From Myxococcales bacterium (GTDB lineage: Bacteria > Myxococcota > Polyangia > Fen-1088), in NCBI GenBank assembly GCA_003159055.1, contig PMLH01000384.1, positions 1 to 13,065 of the forward strand: a DNA stretch of 13,065 nt, in the 5' to 3' direction. The notes beneath the pieces are model-generated. The model searched no databases and was not told where the DNA came from. It saw only the letters and a program-made list of their open reading frames with translations. The stretch's first letter is position 1. Each line of letters opens with the position of its first letter. Positions 1 to 5,817 of this stretch are shown piece after piece. Made by a program: the position numbers and the translations under genes.

Positions 1-633
1 CACGCCGGGCTCGCCGATCAGGACAGGATTGTTCTTGGTTCGCCTCGACAGCACTTGCATCGAACGGCGCACCTCTTCGTCGCGACCGATCACCGGATCC
101 AGCTTGCCTTTGCGGGCCAGGTCGGTCAGGTCGCGCGTGTACTTGGCCATCGCCTGGTAACGTTGTTCTGCCTCCGGATCGGTGACGCGCTGATTGCCGC
201 GCACGTCGGCCAGCGCTTTCAGCAGGTCGTCGCGACCAACGCCGGCTTCGCGCAAGATGCGGCTGGCGTCGCCCATGTCCTTGGCCAGCATGGCCAGGAA
301 CAAGTGCTCGCTTGAAACGTACTCGTCCTTGAATTCCTCGGATTGGCGTGTCGCCTCGTCGAGCAAATCCTTGAGCCGTCGCCCAACGAAACCCTCAGCG
401 GTGCTACCGCGCACCTGCGGCTGCTTCTCCAGAGCTTCGTCCACCTTGCGCGTGATGGCTTCAGGGTCAACCCCCAGTTTGCGCAACAGCGCTACCACCA
501 CGCCGTCCTCCTGCGTAAGCAAGGAGTGCAGCAGGTGCTCCGGCGTAACCTCCTGATGGGCTCGCTGGTCGGCAAGGTCACGGGCCGCAGCAAGTGCTTC
601 CTGTGCCTTGATGGTGAGCTTATCGAGTCGCAT
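1..633 (-). CDS. clpB: ATP-dependent disaggregase ClpB, N-terminal part (cut by window edge)
   Basis: ClpB is a cytoplasmic hexameric AAA+ unfoldase that rescues aggregated proteins together with DnaK/DnaJ/GrpE. The visible 211 codons begin [14 protein letters not shown], the usual ClpB opening, and cover the double Clp-N repeat (about residues 1-145; EHLLHSLL and [12 protein letters not shown] are the two matching repeat helices). The short linker and the start of AAA-1 follow, with [20 protein letters not shown] and [15 protein letters not shown]. The reading frame runs off the window just before the GKT of the first Walker A, so the middle domain and AAA-2 lie outside. The ATG is supported by an in-frame TAG three codons upstream and a purine-rich AGGGG just before it. 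It lies 65 nt downstream of the exported-protein gene on the same strand, so co-transcription is possible. I could not see a clear heat-shock promoter or CIRCE element in the gap. Confidence 0.95.
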   Translation of the reverse strand, partial: MRLDKLTIKAQEALAAARDLADQRAHQEVTPEHLLHSLLTQEDGVVVALLRKLGVDPEAITRKVDEALEKQPQVRGSTAEGFVGRRLKDLLDEATRQSEEFKDEYVSSEHLFLAMLAKDMGDASRILREAGVGRDDLLKALADVRGNQRVTDPEAEQRYQAMAKYTRDLTDLARKGKLDPVIGRDEEVRRSMQVLSRRTKNNPVLIGEPGV

Positions 634-698
634 ATGCCCCTAGGTAAGCACCAGGCGCACAAGGACAAGGAAACGCCCCCTGGCCGGCAAACAAAGGG

Positions 699-1472
699 CT
701 ACTTCTTTCGAGGCAGTGCGAAGAGGTTCGTCGGGATGGGCTCGTCGAAGATGATCTCGACGATGCGGCCTTCCATGGTGACGGGCCCGACGGTCACGAC
801 CTCCTCGTGCCACACCCGTACGCCGTCGACCAGTCGCCAATCGGAAAACTTCGTCACGTAGGGCACTTGGCCGCCCTGTGATGCTTGAACGCCTTGTTCC
901 CAGACGCGCAGGTGGGTCTTGCGGTCGAAACAAATCTGCGTCGGTTGCCCCTTGGCCTTATGCAACTCGACGCATTCCCACGACGGCCCGGCGGGAACGG
1001 TCTTGGGCGGCGGCACGGACAAGACCCTGGCGTAGATGTCGGCCAAGTGCCATTCCGAATTCCAGGTGGCCGCGATACGCAGGTCCTCGGCTTCGCTGCC
1101 CTTGAGCACGCGCAGTCCACCGATCGGATCCTCGGACCAAGCGATGCGGCCGTCGCAGCCGCGCCGGAAGGTTCCCATGCCTGGCATTTGCGATTCGCCG
1201 AATATCTTCCCGCCGCGTGCAACGCGCGTTTCCTCGTGGCTGACGAACTGCATGGCCTTGACCGAGACCTCGCGCTTGACCCGCACGCTCTTGTGTTTCT
1301 TCCAAAGCTTCTCGTCGCCGATGGCTTGGGCGTAGTCGGCGAGAACTGCCTTGGCGTCGCGCAACGGTGGCTGTGCCATGGCCGGTGTCGCGGCTTCTTG
1401 CGAGGGTGTTTCAGAAGGCGTTCCGGCGTCGACGGCGAGCAGCAGGGCAAAGAGCGCGATCATGTCGCCCAT
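699..1472 (-). CDS. Exported LolA-like (outer-membrane lipoprotein-sorting-type) protein of unknown role
   Basis: The 257-residue product starts MGDMIALFALLLAVDAG, a short signal-peptide-like hydrophobic stretch with a possible cleavage after the Ala near residue 16. A low-complexity Ser/Thr/Pro/Ala segment follows to about residue 37. The rest is a single domain rich in predicted beta-strand. It carries GCDGRIAW (about 105-112), a WNSEWHLADIYARVL helix (about 137-151), a CFDRKTHLRVWEQ strand pair (about 181-193) and VTKFSDWRLVDGVRVWHEE (about 207-224). This order resembles proteins often named outer membrane lipoprotein-sorting protein, which share the LolA/LolB half-barrel fold. The resemblance is by pattern only. 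I chose the ATG at 1472; the frame is also open to a TTG at 1490, which adds six residues before the signal peptide and has no better ribosome site. Three cysteines (106, 167, 181) could form a disulfide in the periplasm. It lies just upstream of clpB and diverges from vapB. Confidence 0.75.
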   Translation of the reverse strand: MGDMIALFALLLAVDAGTPSETPSQEAATPAMAQPPLRDAKAVLADYAQAIGDEKLWKKHKSVRVKREVSVKAMQFVSHEETRVARGGKIFGESQMPGMGTFRRGCDGRIAWSEDPIGGLRVLKGSEAEDLRIAATWNSEWHLADIYARVLSVPPPKTVPAGPSWECVELHKAKGQPTQICFDRKTHLRVWEQGVQASQGGQVPYVTKFSDWRLVDGVRVWHEEVVTVGPVTMEGRIVEIIFDEPIPTNLFALPRKK

Positions 1473-1531
1473 GCTTGGTCTGAAAGCCAAGCGGCGTCAA
1501 GCGGCGAGATCGGGCCGGGAGGCGGTATGCC

Positions 1532-1568
1532 TTGCAGATGCATATCGAATGGATACAATCGTATGCAT
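1532..1568 (+). promoter_or_regulatory. vapBC promoter and inverted-repeat operator
   Basis: ATGCATA at 1538-1544 and its exact reverse complement TATGCAT at 1562-1568 are separated by 17 nt, with arm centres 24 nt apart, about two helical turns. The match extends imperfectly inward (TCGAAT against AATCG). Between the arms lies a -10-like TACAAT (1554-1559), preceded 16 nt upstream by a weak TTGCAG (1532-1537). VapB/VapC complexes of this family typically bind such palindromes and repress their own promoter, so this is the likely autoregulatory operator. The right arm overlaps the vapB ATG at 1567. A start of transcription 7-8 nt after TACAAT would fall at the ATG itself. Confidence 0.6.
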
Positions 1569-1758
1569 GCGGACCACGCTCAATATTGATGACGATTTGG
1601 TCGCCAAGGCCATGAGCGTGACCAACGCATCCACGAAAACGGCCGTCGTCGAGATGGGCTTGCGCGAGCTTCTGGCCAAGGCCGCGCGCGAAAAACTGGC
1701 CACCTTTTTCGGAACCGATCCTGTCGCCAAGGCGCCTGCACGGCGCCGCGTGGATTGA
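1567..1758 (+). CDS. vapB: VapB-type antitoxin
   Basis: This 63-residue protein begins MRTTLNIDDDLVAKAM, the signature of the short VapB antitoxins that pair with PIN-domain toxins: an N-terminal DNA-binding strand and helices, then a C-terminal tail that wraps the toxin active site (here about residues 40-63, ending basic with RRRVD). It should neutralise the neighbouring VapC and co-repress the operon. An ATG at 1549 would add six residues (MDTIVC). I prefer 1567 because the added residues fall inside the -10 and operator sequence and because family members begin at MRTTL. No Shine-Dalgarno precedes either start. The stop codon lies 5 nt before the vapC ATG. The start region is AT-richer than its neighbours, which fits a module acquired by transfer. 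Confidence 0.88.
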   Translation: MRTTLNIDDDLVAKAMSVTNASTKTAVVEMGLRELLAKAAREKLATFFGTDPVAKAPARRRVD

Positions 1759-1763
1759 CAATC

Positions 1764-2150
1764 ATGATTCTCGCTGACACGTCGGTTTGGATAGACTTCC
1801 TAGCCGGGCGTACCTCTGCATTGCCCTTGCGCTCGCTGCTGGCGGCGAACCGCGTGGTCTGTCACCCTGCTGTAAGCGGCGAGATCGCGCTCGGAAGTAT
1901 CTCCAGGCGGGAGGAGATTCTTCAACTCCTCGCGCAACTCCCCAGCGTTCAGGTCGTCGACGATGACGAGGTGTTCGCGATGATCGCCACCAAGAAGCTA
2001 CATGCTTCTGGCATCGGATGGATCGATGCCCATCTGTTGGCAAGCGCGGTGGCCGGCAGTCATGTGATCTGGACCGGCGACAAGCGCTTGGCCGGCGTCG
2101 CTGCGCGCCTCCACGTCCTCGCGGATCCCGCGACCTTCGGACCGAAGTGA
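1764..2150 (+). CDS. vapC: VapC-type PIN-domain ribonuclease toxin
   Basis: This 128-residue protein is a complete PIN domain. VapC toxins are Mg2+-dependent endoribonucleases that cut tRNA or rRNA when their antitoxin is degraded. The four acidic metal ligands expected for the family are present: Asp5 in ILADTSVWID, Glu40 in VSGEIALG, Asp88 in GIGWIDAHLLAS and Asp106 in WTGDKRL, so the enzyme looks intact. The ATG at 1764 gives the standard MILADTS start. A TTG at 1755, overlapping the vapB stop by 4 nt, would add three residues (MTI) and cannot be excluded. Translation is probably coupled to vapB. The gene ends 58 nt from the end of the convergent S41 peptidase gene. The RNA target cannot be predicted from the sequence. 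Confidence 0.93.
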   Translation: MILADTSVWIDFLAGRTSALPLRSLLAANRVVCHPAVSGEIALGSISRREEILQLLAQLPSVQVVDDDEVFAMIATKKLHASGIGWIDAHLLASAVAGSHVIWTGDKRLAGVAARLHVLADPATFGPK

Positions 2151-2174
2151 GATCGGGATTCGCCAGACCGGCGC

Positions 2175-2187
2175 CCGCCGTCGGCGG
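2175..2187. terminator. Weak hairpin between convergent vapC and S41 genes
   Basis: CCGCC (2175-2179) and GGCGG (2183-2187) form a 5-bp stem with a 3-nt loop in the 58-nt gap where two convergent genes end. No T-run follows on either strand, so it is at best a weak or factor-assisted terminator. Such GC hairpins are common by chance in DNA of this composition. Confidence 0.22.
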
Positions 2188-2208
2188 CTGTGGAGAACAC
2201 GCCGTCGA

Positions 2209-3648
2209 CTACTTCGCCGAGCGGGCGATTTGCAAGGCTTCCTCGAGGACGGGATCGTGACCGGCGAGCAGGGCGGCGCGGGTTTCGAGGACGCGCCGGT
2301 CGGGTTGGACGCCGCGACCTTCGATGGCAATACCTTTGGGTGTCTTGAATCCGGCGACGGGAATTTGTATCACCGCACCGCCGGGGAGGGCCTCGATGGT
2401 CGAGCCGAGCGCGGCGCCGACGGTGTTGTCGCCAACCACGATGGCGCGCTTCGCTTCCTGCAAGCCGGCGGCGAGGATTTCGGACGTCGAAGCGCTGCCT
2501 TCGTCGGTGAGAATGACGACCTTTCCGACGAATGGCTTGCTGCCGAGCGAGGGCGCGACGGCCAGGTCGTTGGCAAAATCGCGAAATTGGATCGAGCCGA
2601 GGCTGAATTCGTGCGAAACCAGGCGAGCCGCGACTGGAATCGCCATGCCGCCGAAGCCGCCTGGATTGCCTCGCAAATCGAAGATGATGGCCTTGGCGCC
2701 GCTACGGCGGGAATTCTCGATGGCCTTGTGGACTTCGGCCAGGATGGGCTCGAGCAGAAAGAAGTTGAAGGCGACGATGCTGACCTCGCCTCGGTGCGAT
2801 ACGCGAACCTCGGGAACGATGGGCGGCATGAGCAGGGCTCGCACGGCCGGCCGCGCGGGCGGATCGCGGGTCAGCATGGCCTCGTGAGCCTGATCGTCGC
2901 CGTCGAGGAAGCGCACGCTGACCCGGCTGCCGGCAGGCCCTGACAGGAGGCGTGCGGCGTGCCGGCGCAAGCGGAAGCGTTCCTCGACGGGGCGAAGCGC
3001 ACGGGGAGAAGCGGGCAGAGTGGCGACAGCGCGGCCACCGATGGTCGTGATGAGGTAGCCAGGGCGCAGGCCAGCTTGCCCCGCCGAAGATCCAGGTCGC
3101 ACCGAGAAGACCGTGGGCTTGCCCTCGATCTCGCGCACCACCAGGCCTGGATCGCCTGTTCCGGTACCGATTTCGATCACCTCGGCCGCGCCCTGCGACG
3201 GGATCGGCTGGGCCTCGGCCGCGTCTTCCTCGGGCGTTTCGCCGGGGCCGTGCGCTTCCAAATGCGACTGTCCAAGCCCGCCCAGCATTTCGTTGAGCAC
3301 TCGGTAGAAGGTTGGCTCGTCGGGGGCGGCCAGAGCCAAGGGCTGGTACTTCACACGCAGGGCTTCCCAGTCTTGCGCAACCAAGGCTTTGTCGAAATCC
3401 TTGTCGCGCACTGCCGTCCAGGCGGCGGTGAAAATGGCTTGGCGAATTTCCAGTTGTACGCGGCCGGGCCCCATCGCGGCCGCGGCCGGCGCGTTTTGAC
3501 CCACAAGCGGCGCGAACGGGGGCGGATCGGTGGGCCGGGCAGCGTCGGGAGCCGTGGTTGTGACCTGGGGCTGCGGTGGCCCTGCCGTGCTCGCGCAAGC
3601 GGAAAACACGAAGAAGAAACCAAGCCAACGCCTGGAGGAAGAAGTCAT
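2209..3648 (-). CDS. S41-family peptidase, PDZ-containing lipoprotein
   Basis: The 479-residue precursor has an N-terminal basic-hydrophobic signal, RRWLGFFFVFSAC, whose FSAC lipobox points to lipidation at Cys18. A Pro/Thr/Ala-rich tether follows to about residue 60. After a helical region (about 62-130) comes a PDZ-like domain (about 165-260; TVFSVRPGSSAGQAGLRPGYLI and IGGRAV). The S41 core (about 285-455) contains IIFDLRGNPGGFGG, DEGSASTSEILAAGLQEAKR and IEGRGVQPD. Ser387 aligns with the S41 nucleophile. The lysine of CtpA/Prc-type enzymes (25 residues later) is Ala412, while Ser128-His129 in GQSH sits where tricorn/IRBP-like S41 enzymes carry their catalytic Ser-His. It is therefore probably a Ser-His enzyme of that branch; loss of activity remains possible. 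The ATG has an AGGG ribosome site about 6 nt upstream. It is the last gene of the maf-yggS-guaD run, 38 nt after guaD, and probably faces the periplasm. Confidence 0.9.
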   Translation of the reverse strand: MTSSSRRWLGFFFVFSACASTAGPPQPQVTTTAPDAARPTDPPPFAPLVGQNAPAAAAMGPGRVQLEIRQAIFTAAWTAVRDKDFDKALVAQDWEALRVKYQPLALAAPDEPTFYRVLNEMLGGLGQSHLEAHGPGETPEEDAAEAQPIPSQGAAEVIEIGTGTGDPGLVVREIEGKPTVFSVRPGSSAGQAGLRPGYLITTIGGRAVATLPASPRALRPVEERFRLRRHAARLLSGPAGSRVSVRFLDGDDQAHEAMLTRDPPARPAVRALLMPPIVPEVRVSHRGEVSIVAFNFFLLEPILAEVHKAIENSRRSGAKAIIFDLRGNPGGFGGMAIPVAARLVSHEFSLGSIQFRDFANDLAVAPSLGSKPFVGKVVILTDEGSASTSEILAAGLQEAKRAIVVGDNTVGAALGSTIEALPGGAVIQIPVAGFKTPKGIAIEGRGVQPDRRVLETRAALLAGHDPVLEEALQIARSAK

Positions 3649-3686
3649 CGTGACCCTATTGTACTGGAGTCAAACCGTTCGGTGCT

Positions 3687-4172
3687 CTAATACCTGACTT
3701 TGCCGGGCAGGGCGGCATAGGCGACAAACGGCGCATTGGCATTTTCGCACTCGACCTTCTCGCGCCAAAGCGAGGCAACGTCGGCGCCCGCCAGCGCCTG
3801 ATAGAAGACGGCGTCGTCGAAGCCGGCCAAGGCTGCTTCTTGGCGGGTGGCGCCGAAGTACACCGCGCGCGGTCGCGCCCACAGGATGGCGCCAAGACAC
3901 ATGGGGCAGGGCTCGCAGCTGGCGTACACGTCGCAACCGTCGAGTTGGAACGAACCCAACCCTGTGCACGCGGCACGGATGGCCTGTACCTCTGCGTGCG
4001 CGGTCGGATCGTTGTTCGCGACCACCGCATTCGCCGCCGTTGCGATGACCACCCCATCCTTGACGACGACCGCGCCAAACGGCCCGCCTTGCCCGGCTGT
4101 CGCGCCGCGAACCGCTTCTGCGATGGCCAGTCCGAGAAAACGCTGCTTGTCCGACGGCGACGGTGTGCTCAT
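3687..4172 (-). CDS. guaD: Guanine deaminase (cytidine-deaminase fold nucleoside deaminase)
   Basis: The 161-residue cytoplasmic enzyme belongs to the zinc deaminase superfamily. The zinc ligands are His59 in TAHAEV plus Cys89 and Cys92 in SCEPCPMC, and Glu61 is the proton shuttle. I favour guanine deaminase (guanine to xanthine) over TadA because of GGPFGAVVVKDG, NDPTAHAEVQAIRAAC, MCLGAILWARPRAV and the GFDD motif (117-120), and because the chain ends in Tyr (KVRY). These features characterise the Bacillus subtilis GuaD type, where the C-terminal Tyr contacts the base. Length is also as expected, near 156-160. The ATG overlaps the yggS stop by 4 nt (ATGA), indicating translational coupling. 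Position in the operon fits purine salvage or turnover. A different purine or cytosine-like substrate is possible and needs an assay. Confidence 0.88.
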   Translation of the reverse strand: MSTPSPSDKQRFLGLAIAEAVRGATAGQGGPFGAVVVKDGVVIATAANAVVANNDPTAHAEVQAIRAACTGLGSFQLDGCDVYASCEPCPMCLGAILWARPRAVYFGATRQEAALAGFDDAVFYQALAGADVASLWREKVECENANAPFVAYAALPGKVRY

Positions 4173-4894
4173 GCGCGCTCTCCGAAAATCGCGGTGCCGA
4201 CCCGAGCGATGGTGGTGCCCTCGGCAATCGCCACCTCCAAGTCATGGCTCATCCCCATGGAAAGCTGGTCGAGGGTGACGTTGGGTCGCGCCTGCTTGCG
4301 CTGTTCCTCTTGCAAGCGGCGCAGGACAACGAAATGCGGACGCGACAACTCTGGATTTGCGTCGTAGGGCGGAATGACCATCAGACCCTTGCAGCGGACG
4401 TGGCTGAGGTTGGCGAAACCGTCGAGAATCTTGGGCAACGTGGCCGGCGCAATGCCGCTCTTCTGCGCTTCGCCCGCCACATTGACCTGAATCAGACAGT
4501 CCTGAATTACGCCCAATGCGGCCGCCTTGGCCTCGAGCGCTCCGAGCACGTCCGGCGAGCCCACCGAGTGCACCAGCGCCACTTTGCCGGTGACATACTT
4601 GACCTTGTTGCTCTGCAGAGGGCCGATGAAATGCCAGCGCGGCGCGGGCAGTCCCGCCGCCGTGTGCAGCCGCTGCGCGACGGCGAGGTGCTTGTCGCGG
4701 AATTCCTGTCCGTAGTTTTCGCCGAAATTCACCTGTCCCACCGCAAGCGCGGCGACGATGTCCTCGGCAACCACGGTCTTGCTGACCGCCAGCAGGGTCA
4801 CGCTGTCCGGCGAGCGGCCCGAGACGCGCAGGGAGCGATCCATGCGCTCGCGCACGTCGTGCAAGTTGGCTGCAATCTGCTCTGCGCGGTTCAA
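4169..4894 (-). CDS. yggS: PLP-binding protein YggS/PLPBP
   Basis: This 241-residue protein is a single-domain member of the alanine-racemase N-terminal fold that binds pyridoxal phosphate and buffers PLP supply; no catalytic activity is established for the family. Recognisable segments are LLAVSKT with the PLP Lys39, NFGENYGQE (57-64), WHFIGPLQSNK (87-97), VNVAGEAQKSG (138-147), LMVIPP (171-176), SMGMSHDLEVAI (212-223) and VGTAIFGER (232-240). I start it at a TTG (MNRAEQIAANL after initiation), which overlaps the maf stop as TTGA and gives the family's usual length. The frame stays open upstream to 5167, but those residues are Maf read out of frame. No ATG gives a full-length protein. The end overlaps guaD by 4 nt. 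Confidence 0.92.
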   Translation of the reverse strand: MNRAEQIAANLHDVRERMDRSLRVSGRSPDSVTLLAVSKTVVAEDIVAALAVGQVNFGENYGQEFRDKHLAVAQRLHTAAGLPAPRWHFIGPLQSNKVKYVTGKVALVHSVGSPDVLGALEAKAAALGVIQDCLIQVNVAGEAQKSGIAPATLPKILDGFANLSHVRCKGLMVIPPYDANPELSRPHFVVLRRLQEEQRKQARPNVTLDQLSMGMSHDLEVAIAEGTTIARVGTAIFGERA

Positions 4895-5547
4895 TGCAAG
4901 ACCCCGAATGCGGTCGGCGGATACCCGGGCAGCGCTTGCAACGCCCGCAGATCCGCGAGCACCTCGGCCAGCGGCAGCCCGACCACGTTGGTGAACGATC
5001 CGCGCACGTCGGTGACAAAGGCACCGGCGATGCCCTGAATCGCATACGCGCCGGCCTTGCCTTGCCATTCGCCCGACGCGAGGTAGGCGGCCACTTCCTT
5101 CGCGTCGAGCGAGCGGAAACTTACCTGCGTGCTGACCAGGCGCTCGACCCTCTGCTCGCCAAAGCAAATGCGATACGCGGTTAGCACTTCGTGCCGATGC
5201 CCAGCCAACGTCCCCAGCATGGCGGCGGCCTCGACCTCGTCGGCGGGTTTGCCGAGAATCTGATTCGCGAGCGAGACAACGGTATCCGCCGCCAGCACGG
5301 CGAGCTTCGGACTGCCGAGCCGAGCCAGCGCAGCCTCGCCCTTCTCCGCCGCCATTCTGGTCGCATAGTCGCGTACCGGCTCGCCAGCGCGAACCGCCTC
5401 GTCGATGTCGACCGGCTCGATGGCAAGGGTAAGTCCGAGCGACATGAGCAATTCGCGGCGCCGAGGCGACGCCGAGGCAAGAATGAGATCCGGTGCGGGT
5501 TGCAAAGTTCCGCCAGTATATCGCTCCGGGACTGAAGACGTGTCCAT
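4891..5547 (-). CDS. maf: Maf nucleotide pyrophosphatase, dTTP/UTP (YhdE) type
   Basis: The 218-residue enzyme hydrolyses non-canonical and canonical pyrimidine nucleoside triphosphates and is linked to housecleaning and septum arrest. Motifs are LILASASPRRREL (21-33), DIDE (47-50), LAADTVVSL (86-94), ILGKPAD (97-103), GHRHEVLTA (116-124) and GKAGAYAIQGIAG (163-175), followed by FTNVVGLPL. The ADTVV and YAIQG motifs point to the YhdE branch (dTTP/UTP) rather than YceF (7-methyl-GTP). The ATG at 5547 is preceded by a good GGGAG ribosome site 7 nt away. However, its first five codons lie inside the terminal repeat of the 5532-5698 element, and family members usually start only a few residues before LILAS. 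A TTG at 5505, just after a TATACT, would give 204 residues and fits the family better. First gene of the minus-strand operon. Confidence 0.92.
   Translation of the reverse strand: MDTSSVPERYTGGTLQPAPDLILASASPRRRELLMSLGLTLAIEPVDIDEAVRAGEPVRDYATRMAAEKGEAALARLGSPKLAVLAADTVVSLANQILGKPADEVEAAAMLGTLAGHRHEVLTAYRICFGEQRVERLVSTQVSFRSLDAKEVAAYLASGEWQGKAGAYAIQGIAGAFVTDVRGSFTNVVGLPLAEVLADLRALQALPGYPPTAFGVLH
5515..5520 (-). promoter_or_regulatory. Possible -10 box for the maf operon
   Basis: Read on the minus strand this is TATACT, five of six matches to TATAAT. It lies about 10 nt before the alternative maf TTG at 5505. A TGGACA that could serve as -35 is 20 nt upstream (5541-5546), which is longer than the usual 16-18 nt, so the promoter is uncertain. 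If real, the longer maf start at 5547 would not be on this transcript. Confidence 0.3.
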
Positions 5548-5698
5548 CAATCGCTCCCTTCGCCAGCCCGGCTGCGCAGCCCGACCGCTTCGTTTCTCCT
5601 CGCTTACATAAGCCCGCGCTATGCGCGCTCGTCGCGCCTCGCGGGCGGGCTTGCTCGCTCGGCCGGGCTCGGTCCGCGAGTGATGGACACGTCTTGAG
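5532..5698. repeat. 167-bp element with 23-nt terminal inverted repeats and nested stems (MITE-like candidate)
   Basis: AAGACGTGTCCATCA at 5535-5549 is the exact reverse complement of 5681-5695. The match extends to 23 nt with two mismatches (5532-5554 against 5676-5698). Inside, AGCCCGGC (5565-5572) pairs with GCCGGGCT (5662-5669), and AAGCCCGC (5610-5617) pairs with GCGGGCTT (5645-5652). A 12-nt perfect palindrome, GGCTGCGCAGCC, sits at 5570-5581. No open frame inside looks real, and I see no clear target-site duplication. The layout fits a non-autonomous palindromic element or a large structured regulatory region between divergent promoters. The minus-strand start of maf lies within the left arm. 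Confidence 0.6.
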
Positions 5699-5817
5699 TT
5701 TTCGCCCTCGCCCGGTTTGTGCTCCGTGCCGAGCTGACCGATACTAGGAAGGCGGTGCGCCTGCTGCGCCGTGGCGACCGATCGCGTGCGAGCGGACCTG
5801 GACGACGAGAGCCAAGC
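5548..5817. other. Divergent intergenic region between maf and the HEAT-PilT gene
   Basis: The 270 nt between the two divergent starts hold most of the inverted-repeat element (to 5698), then a putative plus-strand promoter and a leader of about 66 nt. No convincing gene is present on either strand. The plus-strand frame of the HEAT-PilT gene stays open upstream to a GTG at 5719, but that stretch overlaps the promoter and is Arg-rich. Confidence 0.6.
5717..5745 (+). promoter_or_regulatory. Putative promoter of the HEAT-PilT operon
   Basis: TTGTGC (5717-5722) and GATACT (5740-5745) are separated by 17 nt, the ideal spacing for a housekeeping sigma-70-type promoter. The hexamer matches are modest (3/6 and 4/6). 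Transcription from about 5752 would leave a leader of roughly 66 nt before the ATG at 5818. It lies just outside the right arm of the inverted-repeat element. Confidence 0.4.

Noticed and set aside
4895..5167. Upstream extension of the yggS frame to 332 codons
   Set aside because: The extra residues are maf read out of frame; the TTG at 4894 gives the normal family length and a TTGA overlap.
5570..5581. 12-nt palindrome as a stand-alone operator
   Set aside because: It lies inside the larger inverted-repeat element and is GC-rich, so I treat it as part of that structure rather than a separate site.
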